64,000 nt of DNA from Dendrophyllia cribrosa (taxonomy: Eukaryota > Cnidaria > Anthozoa > Scleractinia > Dendrophylliidae), in the NCBI GenBank assembly GCA_024195265.1, contig JAJLRJ010000003.1:27846853-27910852 (forward strand). The letters are read 5' to 3'. Under the pieces are notes generated by a model. That model ran no database searches. It was not told the DNA's origin and worked only from the letters and a program-made list of their open reading frames with translations. Below, one piece after another: positions 42,929-52,450 of this stretch (position 1 is its first letter; each line of letters opens with the position of its first letter). A program made the position numbers and the translations under genes.

Positions 42929-43281
42929 AAAAACTATAATGAGGAAAAACAGCGAAGGAAAAATATACAACTAGAGAATGAGGTTTCCCGATATTTCGGA
43001 CAGTCAAGCTGTCCTTCTTCAGGGGATTTAATGGTGATACGGAAAGTCGTTACAATATTTTATATAGTAAACAAATTGTGAAACGGTTATAATTTGATAT
43101 ATGATACAGGCTAGGAATTTAAAACAGCGAATGGGAATAAAGCTAAACTAAGTCAATAAACGGTTAATATGATGGTATAATATAAAAATAGAATAGATAT
43201 ACAAATTGTAGGAAAAATTAACGGTCGTCTTCTAGGTTTATATCATGCGGTTGCATGGTTTTGGCCATTTCTATATACAAT
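42929..43281 (-). mobile_element. 353-bp hammerhead-bearing retroelement (retrozyme/PLE-terminus-like), 12-bp TSD
   Basis: Flanked by GATTCTCGAATA at 42917-42928 and 43282-43293. Copy C has the uninterrupted site (32432-32443). No coding frame. Carries a well-formed hammerhead motif at 42986-43026. It sits about 35 bp upstream of the DED D promoter block. Twin at 51922-52275. Confidence 0.8.
42986..43026 (-). ncRNA. Hammerhead ribozyme candidate in 353-bp element
   Basis: Minus strand: stem I TCCC/GGGA, core CTGAAGA, stem II GGACAG/CTGTCC with loop CTTGA, GAAA, then TATC with a minimal palindromic stem III (ATAT). Predicted cleavage after ATC. One extra A lies between the core and stem II. 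Confidence 0.55.
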
Positions 43282-43316
43282 GATTCTCGAATACCCTGGG
43301 ATATCATGATAAATTA

Positions 43317-43410
43317 ATGCGGTGGTTGCCCCGCGACAGGGTTATTTTCAACGAACTAACGTCATCGCATTGCCCTATTTTGGTGTTGATTAAGATCCCA
43401 GGGTATAAAA
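43317..43410 (+). promoter_or_regulatory. Conserved core promoter of DED copy D
   Basis: Identical to the copy C block; TATAAAA at 43404-43410, 47 bp before the ATG. Placed directly downstream of the 353-bp insertion, so anything further upstream in copy C is displaced by about 0.36 kb. Confidence 0.75.
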
Positions 43411-43456
43411 GGACGGGAATGCATTCATCTCTTTGCCAACAGACAACACCGCCATC

Positions 43457-45335
43457 ATGTCATCACAAACTTTGGCCACTATTACTGACGAACTTCGACG
43501 GACTTATGCTGCTGCTCTTCTCCAGGTTTTTCATGATTTGGAGAAAGATCAGCAGGATGAACTTCATTTTTACTGTACTGGACTAATTCCGAAAGAAATT
43601 AATGGAACCTTAAACATCTTACGTTCATTAGAATATGCTGGGAAGATTTCATGGGAAGATGTGCGTCTTCTAAAGGAAGGTTTGCGTGTAGTTAACAGAC
43701 TGGATCTTGTCAAAACCTTGACTGAATTCGAAATCAAGAGGAATCTGGCAGTTTTACTCGATATGTATGCAAGAAAGAGGCAAGGATTGGAACTGTCTTG
43801 TCGCTCTACCTCGGTGGAACAGGCAGCTGCGTGTCTCGTGAAAATTACGCCGGAAGGAATAGCTCGGGATAGCAACATTGGATTACTGGTGGGACCCAGA
43901 AAGAGTATCAAGAAGGTACTGGGCGATTTTCAGGAGGAAATCGAACATGGAGGTTTGGATCCATGGAATAAACTGACTTTACTGGTTGTTATTGCTGGAG
44001 AAATCGTCGCTGAAGCTTTGGCGAACGAAGAACACCGCCGAAAGACGGAAGTGATTGAATTGTGTTCGAGCGCGGCTGATGAGCTTTGCTATCAGATGTT
44101 ACAGTTGAAACAAGGAAGCTGGGTAAGATCAGATATGCATTTATTGCTAGTCAGTATCTCTAATTTTGCTTACTGCCGAATAAGAGAATTCGTGCTTTTA
44201 TGTTCTAAAAATTCCTAGAATTTAACCTTTGAAATTAAATCGACATGTCGAGTGATCTTTTAGCTTTGCTGAAAGTGAAATTGAAAACCGATCAGAAGAA
44301 TACTCAACACAGAAGACATGCAATTTGCAAGCAAATCTAATGCCAAGTAGTTTGGGAAAACATTTAAAAGCCTTGCCCTGTCTGTATGTTTTGTTCAACA
44401 AACCTGGGAACCTTGAACCGAAGAAAAACGTGACAGTGTGTTTTATCGAATACAGATGATGTAGTGAAATAAACCCTTGAGCTACAATACATATTTCAAA
44501 TGTTCTTTTGGTATAACAACAACAAACCCAATAACCTTAGTCGGTGTAATAATTTGCAATGAAAATGAAAAAGAATAATGTAGTTTTCTCCAATATATTA
44601 TCTTTATGACGTTTATGACGTTAGCAAGGCAATAAAGCAAACTTAACAGATTTTCTAGCGTTTCCATCGGTGAATTTTCTAAACTTCGCAATTAAGTTTG
44701 AGATACTAACACTACCATTCACATATTCCAACTTTTGTCAGACGGATGTTGTGTAAATATTAAACAGGCCTTATTTTTTAGATTGTGATAGTAAAGGGTG
44801 GAAAAGTCGCTAAAATGTTTAAAAATAATATGCATGTTACTCAAAAGTTATTAAAATAATGTTTTCCTAATATTTTTAACTAACAAAACATTCCTTTCGC
44901 GTCGCAAAACTTTACTCAATATACAACAAAACGTTTTTGACAAACATGTTGTCGTTGTAACATTATCTGTAAGACCAAACCTTGCTTCTGTTTACTAATC
45001 CATTTTTCTCTATCATGTTTCTGTTTCACCCGTGGCCTTAATCTGTTGTATACGTATTAATATCATTGATTTGGATTTGCCTGTTTATAATTATGTCTAC
45101 TCAAAAAATCATCCAGTTATTATGGTACATTGTGTTGTTTTCGCAACGGCGGTTTTGAATTGATAGAGCTTTATTAAAACCTACTTTATATATATTTTAG
45201 GAAGATTTCTGCGATCATGTAGAGGAAAGATATAAATTGGTCTGCCCTCCTTCTGCGTCAGATGCTAACAGTACCTGTGTAAAGAAGAAGATAGCCGATG
45301 TGGTTGACCAGCTGAAAATAACCTTTCGCCTGTAG
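43457..45335 (+). CDS. DED-containing protein, copy D (2 exons)
   Basis: Exon 1 is 43457-44122, exon 2 is 45201-45335; intron 1078 bp, almost identical to copy C. 266 residues. DED with Arg-Leu-Asp-Leu at 81-84. The coding sequence differs from C at a few positions in the first 75 codons (Val-Phe-His-Asp, Thr41, Leu71) and then matches it; Thr41 and Leu71 are shared with copy E. The upstream flank matches E, while the intron and 3' region match C. Function as for copy C. The near identity could partly reflect uncollapsed haplotypes. Confidence 0.8.
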
Positions 45336-46731
45336 TAATAATCAGATATACGAAGATTTGCGACGTTTCGCGACGATTTATGCGAATATTTACGAAGTTT
45401 TAACACGGTTTATGCGAAGGTTTACGAAGTTTTACCGATTTATTTCCCATTCGTAAACGGTCGATGCCATCATTGGTAGATGCCATTTCGGTTCTAGTCT
45501 AGACCTAAAATAACAAGGAAATTAGACTACAAATGTTACATGAAATTAGGCTTGGTCAAAACAGATAAGTCGAATATTAGACTAATGTTAGATTTCTATT
45601 TACGCTTAGGCAGGAGCCCATAATCCCGGAGCGTGCAACTTCCATACTGCGCCTGTGAAACGGCGTTTTTACAAGTAGGTTTATTTTTAGATAAGCCTTT
45701 CCCGTGAATTGGTTTCGGAAAACCAATCACAAGCAATTGCATAAATAATAACATTGACATATTCACATAGTGACTGGAAATCAGACATTCGCCACACAGG
45801 AATGTGAACATGTGAATAGTTATTAATTATGTAATTGCTTGTGATTGGCTCGCGGGAAAGGCTTATCTAAAAATAAACCTACTTGTAAAAACGCCGTTGT
45901 ACGAATTTATGGTAGTTGCACGCTCCGAGTAATAGGCTCCTGGCTTAGGTTAGTATCAGTTAAGGAAGAAACCTGATATAATTCAATGTTTCGGGCATTT
46001 GGCGAATTTATTTAGTGGTGTAGTGGAGAGGGAGGGATGGTAGCATGCAAAAGGACTCGAATTCGATTCGGGGTCGTAAACTTCTTCTGTTAGCATAAGA
46101 CTTTTTTGATAACATCGACCGTTTACGAAAGGTTTTTTTTTTTTTCCCCTTGAAGCAAAAAATTGCAACTCCGCCTGGATTGATCTGCCTGTCAGTGATG
46201 TCTTGCTGGTCCCAAGCCCAGATAAAGGAGGAGGGTTAAATGTGGAAAAAGGGATTTACTTGCTACAGACACTTCAACTACACTGTTAGGGAAAAGTACT
46301 TTTAAATAAAGACTCCAAAAAGAAGAATAAAAAAGAAAAAAATAGAAAGAAAAAAAAAACTGAAAAAAATGAAAAAAAAAAATAGAAAAATGAAAAAAGA
46401 AAAAAAAAGAAAAAGGGAAAAAAGTAACTGAAAACTAACGGAGATGAAAAAAAGAATAACAAAACGAATCAAGAGACCCTTAAGAAACACCAAATTGAAG
46501 ATAAAATAAAAAGCTAAGACAAAAAGCGGCCAAAAGAGAAAAAACAAAAAGAAACAAAAAGTATGACATGATGGCGGTACAAAGACAAAGACAAAAAATG
46601 TATAACGGTTTCATGAAATATAGGAATGGACGTGTACATGTTTTCCTGACAATGACATTGCTCGGAAGTTCGCAACCGTGTTAACTTTAGAAGTTATGTA
46701 TCAATAAAGGTGTGATTGTTTTAAAATTGTC
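45336..46731 (+). other. Probable 3' UTR of DED copy D
   Basis: Same contents as copy C: TTTACGAAG repeats, inverted-repeat element (about 45447-46131), 332-bp MITE (45611-45942), A/G-rich tract (46307-46560), AATAAA at 46703-46708. Confidence 0.55.
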
Positions 46732-47974
46732 TGTGTTCATTGTTGTTAATATTTCGCGAGTCTTGTTCCTGCTTCAGTAGTGTTTACTCCCATGTCTCTG
46801 AATTGCCCTTGTGTTTTAAAAAGCAGTAACACTTGCTGCTTCTCGCAAATGAAAATGACAGCTTTGTGTGGACTCCCATTCAAATTCCAATCTTCATACA
46901 ATAGCTGAATGTAGTGACTCGGATCTCTCAGTATACAAAACGATGTTTCGTGGCACAGTTGTATCGCAAAACGACGTCCAAGGAAGGATTGTTCTTTTAA
47001 AACAACTATACTGGTGACGTTGCACTGACCAGAAGTGCAGTAACTCTGACTGGCTCTTGATTGAATAAAGTTTATTTTAACTAGACTACCCAGACGTGGG
47101 TAGCGGAAACAAATGAATTGAGTTATGTATCATGGGACGAACCCAAGGTTCCCTGGCCCGGGAGGAGGGGGAGGGGGAGGGGAGGGGGAGGGGGAGGGGG
47201 GGGGGGGGGGGGGGAGGTACTCAACAGGGATGCCTCGTCCTGAAGTCCAAATCCTTACCTTTTTATAAACCGTTTTTGACCGAAAAGGTAACCCTTTCTT
47301 ATACCTTCCATAAAAAATGTGGCTCCCCTTTCATATACCTACAGAAGCCTCTTTACTATACCCTTGAAATAAACTAATGGAGCGATATCCATGGAAAACA
47401 TCAAGCGTTAGGGACTGTGCAATAATTATCAGGAGGGGGAGGATTGGAAAATGGGCTTCAAGTTGGAAAATATTAGGTAATACCCTCCCTTCTAAAGGAT
47501 TGAATTTAGTTATTGCCCCCACCCCCTCTGATCAGTCAGAAATTTTGTGTGACTCCCCCCCCCCTCCCCCCTTCACACACCTTTTATATACAAATAAATT
47601 ATTACCCAGCATTTTTTTAATATACAATCACCTGTTATTGCTACGAGGTAATGTTTGTTCCAGACGTGGATATACAGCAATACTACATGTTTACTTGTTG
47701 GACATCCGTATCTGTAACAAACATGACCTTGAAGCAGTGTTCAACAAAGCCATCCGATTCCACTTCTGAATCACTTGATTGCGAATCCGAGTTGCTTGCA
47801 CTAGAACATTTCCTCGTTAACGTTCTCTTTGGGATTTTGGGTTTCTCGTGGGATGCAAGAATGATCACCACGAGCGTACTGAAGAACTCGTGCAACCAGT
47901 GCCACTTTACCTCTACTGATCTTAAAACCATGCTGGTTGAGGTACATTTTCAATCTTTTGCAATATGTTGTAGT
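46732..47974. other. Duplicate of 35883-37120; no intact gene
   Basis: Includes the variant poly-G tract (47161-47215) and the start of the frameshifted SAP-like fragment (47687-48047, minus). Confidence 0.5.
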
Positions 47975-48489
47975 GAAATTATGATTTTGGTGCAATTTTG
48001 TCTGCACTGGTTCAAATTTATTTTGAACCAGTGCAAATATTTGCACTGGTGTATAACGATATTCTACTGTTCAAATGTTGTTGACAATAGCCTAATTTCG
48101 ATATATTAAAATTCAACTTGAAACGAAAGACATCACTGCGAGGCTTAGGGGAATGATAGTAAGAATTTATATGTTTTTTTCCTTAAGCCTCGCAGTGTTG
48201 TCTTTTGTTTCAAGTTGAATTTTAATATATCGAAATTAGGCTATTGTCAACAACATTTGAACAGTAGAATATAGTTATACACCAGTGCAAATGTTTGCAC
48301 TGGTTCAAAATAAATTTGAACCAGTGCAGACAAAATTGCACCAAAATCATAATTTCTCTACAAAAAAGAAAGAAAGACATCACTGCGAGGCTTAGGGGAA
48401 TGATAGTAAGGATTTATATGGCTTTTTCCTTAACCCTCGCAGTGTTGTCTTTTGTTTCAAGTTGAATTTTAATAAATCGAAATTGGGCT
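47975..48489. repeat. 381-bp palindrome plus extra half-unit
   Basis: 47975-48356 is a nearly complete palindrome (outer arms ATTATGATTTTGGTGCAATT and complement, inner arms as at 37237-37380). A further copy of the inner repeat follows at 48370-48489. Copy C has only the inner repeat and lacks the right outer arm. Confidence 0.8.
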
Positions 48490-48559
48490 AACCAAATTTA
48501 AAAAGCCAGAAACGCATTATCACAATATTCGTCTCTATATTATAGAGATAGAGAAGAAT

Positions 48560-48881
48560 TAAAGGAGAAATGTTAAATTAACCCTTCTGATAAATTTTAA
48601 ATTCTGCACTAACATAGGATAATATGAACATCAATAATTTACGGAGATAATTGGATTATGGCCTGAGTGTAACGCCATACGAAGAAAAAAACAAAGCTAG
48701 TATTGAAAAAGAAGTTAATACTTATCTTGAAGCAAGGGTCCAACCGACGAACAGGATTAATCTCCTTGCGGGTAGCGCAGTCGGTGGCAGAATATCTCGA
48801 AGAAACTGGAAAACCACTGGAATGACCACTTGTCAGGGTTTTTCTGTCGGGACGGGGACGCAGGCGTTTATCCTTTGTAAC
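48560..48881. other. Start of second duplication unit
   Basis: Sequence identical to 39567 onward begins here. The junction AGAATTAAAGG shows 3-4 bp microhomology between GAGAAGAAT (C-type flank, 37455) and TTAATTAAAGG (39567). Confidence 0.7.
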
Positions 48882-50737
48882 ACGAGAATTTAGTTTTATC
48901 GACTGAGTCGATAAGGTAAATTGACCACCGTAAAAAGATTCAAATAGCTGACGTTTCGAGCGCTAGCCCTTCGTCGGAGCGAATCAAGGAATTGTGGGTA
49001 GTGTGTGGTTTTATATAGTAAGCGGTGGAGCTACGCTATTGGTGGAAATTTGGTGACGTGAAAAGCAAATGTAGATTAGTTGAATGAAAAGCGTTCGTTG
49101 ATGCCGTGGGGTTTGAGAGTGCCGATTTGAAAGATGATTTTTTGTTCTAGGTTTTTACGGCTTTCTGTGTTACCCTGGTGTAAGGAAAGGCCGCAGATTG
49201 TCATGTGTTGTTTAGAATGGTTAGTAAGATTAAAATGGCGCGCGACTGGTTTGGATGCGTCTTTGTCATTTTTTTCAACGTCTCGGAGATGTTCACGAAA
49301 ACGGTCGCCCAGTCTCCTCCCTGTTTCGCCAATGTATATCTTTTTGCAAAAAGTACATGTAATGCAGTAGATAACATTTACGGAGGTGCATGTAAAACGA
49401 TCAGTGATTTTAATAGATCGTTTGGGTCCTGTTATTTTGTCCGCGTTCTGAATGAAAGGACAAGTGTTACATCGTGTGCGTGTGCATTTGAAAGTTCCCG
49501 GTACATCGTCAGATTTCAGTGCGCTGGTAACTAGAAAGTTGCCTATGTTTTTGTCACGTTTGAATGAAATTAGTGGGGGTTGTGAAAAAATTCTGCCAGT
49601 TTCGGGGTCGTTTTGGAGTAATTTGAAATTTTTTAAAATGATGCTTTTGACTGTGTTGTTGTGTGGGTGGAAAGTGAGGGTGAATGGAATTCTCTCGTTC
49701 TCTTCCTTCTGTGGCGTTTGTAGTGCTGACTGTCTGTCGATCTGTTGTGCACGTTGTTGGCCCGTATTAACAACAGAGTCAGGGTACCCACGTTTCTTGA
49801 AAAACTGGCACATTTCTTCTGATTTGTTGGAAAAATCAGTGTCATCACTACATAGACGTCGAAGTCTGAGAAATTGAGAATACGGAATGGCGTTTTTAAC
49901 GTGCGATGGATGTGAGGATGAATGTAACAGATAACTGTGGGAATCTGTAGGTTTGTAGTGCACACTTGTGGATAAACTGTTACCGTTGATTGAAATATTA
50001 ATGTCAAGAAAAGCGACTGAGGTTTCGGAAATTTCCCAGGTATATTTTAGAGCTGGATGAAAAGTATTGACAGAAGTTATGAATTGATTAAGTTCCTCTT
50101 TACTGGAAGAGGTAGCGCCAATGCAATCATCGATGTAGCGGCCGTAGAGTTCGGGTTTGGTTCCATGGTACTGATTAAAAAATTTGTCTTCGATGTGGCC
50201 TACAAAAAGGTTAGCGTAGCTTGGTCCCATTTTGGTGCCCATGGCGACTCCATTTACTTGTTTGTAGTAGTTTTGGGAAAATGAAAAACAGTTAAGTGTC
50301 AAAACTAATTCGGCTAAGCGGAGCAGTGTTTCTGAGCTTGGGTTTTGAATGGAGCGCTGGTCGAAAAAATATTTTAGTGCTTGAAGTCCTTCGTCATTGG
50401 GGATGACGGTATATAAAGAGGTAATGTCCATAGTGAAAATTAATTTGTTTTCGCTGGCAAAACTGAAATCCCGGAAAATTTCGAGTGCGTGATTGGTGTC
50501 CTTAATGTACGAGGGTAGTGATTTGACAATGGGGGCCATGATTTTGTCTAAATAGCTAGAAATTAGTTCGGTAGGACAGCTACAAGCGGAAACAATGGGT
50601 CGGCCCGGATTGTTTGGTTTATGAATTTTAGGTTTGAAATAAACGCGTGAGGTTCTAGGAGTAGTGATGATGAGATTGTTGGCGGTAACTGGCAATTGTT
50701 GTTTAGTAATGAGGTCTTGGATAGTTTCTTTGACAAT
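48882..50737 (-). mobile_element. Penelope-like retroelement copy 2
   Basis: Twin of 39889-41744, with the same 15-bp flanks at 48867-48881 and 50738-50752. It shares the flanks because it was copied by segmental duplication, not by a new insertion. Confidence 0.75.
49076..50737 (-). CDS. PLE reverse transcriptase / GIY-YIG endonuclease, copy 2
   Basis: Same 553-codon frame and motifs as copy 1 (Asp90, Tyr-Ile-Asp-Asp 187-190, GIY-YIG at about 440-530), with an identical translation as far as I can see. Two base differences were noticed (near 49525 and 50165), both silent. 5' truncated, no initiator ATG. Confidence 0.9.
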   Translation of the reverse strand: MVKETIQDLITKQQLPVTANNLIITTPRTSRVYFKPKIHKPNNPGRPIVSACSCPTELISSYLDKIMAPIVKSLPSYIKDTNHALEIFRDFSFASENKLIFTMDITSLYTVIPNDEGLQALKYFFDQRSIQNPSSETLLRLAELVLTLNCFSFSQNYYKQVNGVAMGTKMGPSYANLFVGHIEDKFFNQYHGTKPELYGRYIDDCIGATSSSKEELNQFITSVNTFHPALKYTWEISETSVAFLDINISINGNSLSTSVHYKPTDSHSYLLHSSSHPSHVKNAIPYSQFLRLRRLCSDDTDFSNKSEEMCQFFKKRGYPDSVVNTGQQRAQQIDRQSALQTPQKEENERIPFTLTFHPHNNTVKSIILKNFKLLQNDPETGRIFSQPPLISFKRDKNIGNFLVTSALKSDDVPGTFKCTRTRCNTCPFIQNADKITGPKRSIKITDRFTCTSVNVIYCITCTFCKKIYIGETGRRLGDRFREHLRDVEKNDKDASKPVARHFNLTNHSKQHMTICGLSLHQGNTESRKNLEQKIIFQIGTLKPHGINERFSFN

Positions 50738-50757
50738 TTTATCCTTTGTAACCTTCC

Positions 50758-51258
50758 CTGGCGATAATCTGAAGGATCTTTAAGGATCCTTAAAAATCTG
50801 CATGAGGATCTGCGAGGATCTTACTGAGGATCTTAATAATGATCTTTGAGGATCTTTTAAATTCCTGTAAGATCCTCAATAATCTTGCCAAGATCTTCAA
50901 GGATCCTTTAAATTCTTGGCAAAGATCTTCAAGGATCTTTTAAAATCTTCAAAGTTCTTTGCAAGATCCTTCAAAGGATCTTATTAAGATCCTTGAAAGA
51001 TCCTTATAAATTCTTGAGGATCTTAAAGGATCCTTGCAAAGATCCTCACAAGGATATTTTGCTAGGATCCTTTTAAGATCTTCATCAATTCCTTAAGGAT
51101 CTTTGTAAAAAAAATTCTACAATAAAATACAGATGAAGAATCTTTGAGGATCTTTCAAAGATCCTGTGAGGATCCCTTAAAGATCTTTATCTTTAAGGAT
51201 CTTTGACAGGTCTTTGAAGATCTTCAAAGATCTCTGAAGATCCTGTGAGGATTTTCAC
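50758..51258. repeat. GATC-rich satellite, copy 2
   Basis: Twin of 41765-42265. Confidence 0.85.
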
Positions 51259-51262
51259 CAGG

Positions 51263-51711
51263 GTTCCTCTCTGCCTTCCCTTCGGCTTGGTACATTCTTT
51301 TCTCATCGTCCGAGTTTGAAGCAAGCTCATCTGACAAATATTCGTTAATGGTCAACCAGCCGTACTCGCTTTGATCTGTTTCGAAACTAACTCGGTACCT
51401 GATTGAAGAGCCACTTTAACTTTTTCGTATCAATTCATGTAAGGCGTGGTCCATTTGTTGCTGATTTCCTTTCCTTTTACATGTATAGTTCTCCCGGCGA
51501 GCCTTTTTAAAAGCCTGTTGGACAGTCGAACTATTTTCCTCAGAGAAACGCTTTGAAAATTCGCTAAGCCATGATTCAATAACTTGGGTAAGTTTATCAG
51601 TTAAAGAATTAATCGAAACGGAAACAGAAGACTGAATAGCCACGCTTATAGATGGATCCACAGCTTTGACGCTTGGGCCAGCACATGCTCGTGTTTCCTC
51701 AGTGTCGCTCA
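51263..51711 (-). pseudogene. ORF1-like fragment, copy 2
   Basis: Twin of 42270-42718 with the same stop and frameshift. Confidence 0.45.
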
Positions 51712-51921
51712 TGTTAAAAAAAGTGGTGTGGTGAAGATTATGTGACGAACGTATTTTATACACACCATTTACACTTCAACATTACATACAATACGCGCGC
51801 GTCTAGTGCTGGGGTTCACAACAGTTGTGTCAAGTGTGTACTCGTCATAAAAATGCATGCATGTTTGATCGCACGATCAGTTTCAGTCGCGCCAGTTTTC
51901 CAGCCAATCGATTCTCGAATA

Positions 51922-52275
51922 AAAAACTATAATGAGGAAAAACAGCGAAGGAAAAATATACAACTAGAGAATGAGGTTTCCCGATATTTCGGACAGTCAA
52001 GCTGTCCTTCTTCAGGGGATTTAATGGTGATACGGAAAGTCGTTACAATATTTTATATAGTAAACAAATTGTGAAACGGTTATAATTTGATATATGATAC
52101 AGGCTAGGAATTTAAAACAGCGAATGGGAATAAAGCTAAACTAAGTCAATAAACGGTTAATATGATGGTATAATATAAAAATAGAATAGGATATACAAAT
52201 TGTAGGAAAAATTAACGGTCGTCTTCTAGGTTTATATCATGCGGTTGCATGGTTTTGGCCATTTCTATATACAAT
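51922..52275 (-). mobile_element. 354-bp hammerhead-bearing element, copy 2
   Basis: Flanked by GATTCTCGAATA at 51910-51921 and 52276-52287. Hammerhead at 51979-52019, identical to the first. One extra G in the body (AATAGGATATAC). Confidence 0.8.
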
Positions 52276-52310
52276 GATTCTCGAATACCCTGGGATATCA
52301 TGATAAATTA

Positions 52311-52404
52311 ATGCGGTGGTTGCCCCGCGACAGTGTTATTTTCAACGAACTAACGTCATCGCATTGCCCTATTTTGGTGTTGATTGAGATCCCAGAGTAT
52401 AAAA
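52311..52404 (+). promoter_or_regulatory. Conserved core promoter of DED copy E
   Basis: Same block as C/D with single-base changes (CAGTGTTATT, GATTGAGATCCCAGAG). TATAAAA at 52398-52404, 47 bp before the ATG. Confidence 0.75.
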
Positions 52405-52450
52405 GGACGGGAATGCATTCATCTCTTTGCCAACAGACAACACCGCCATC

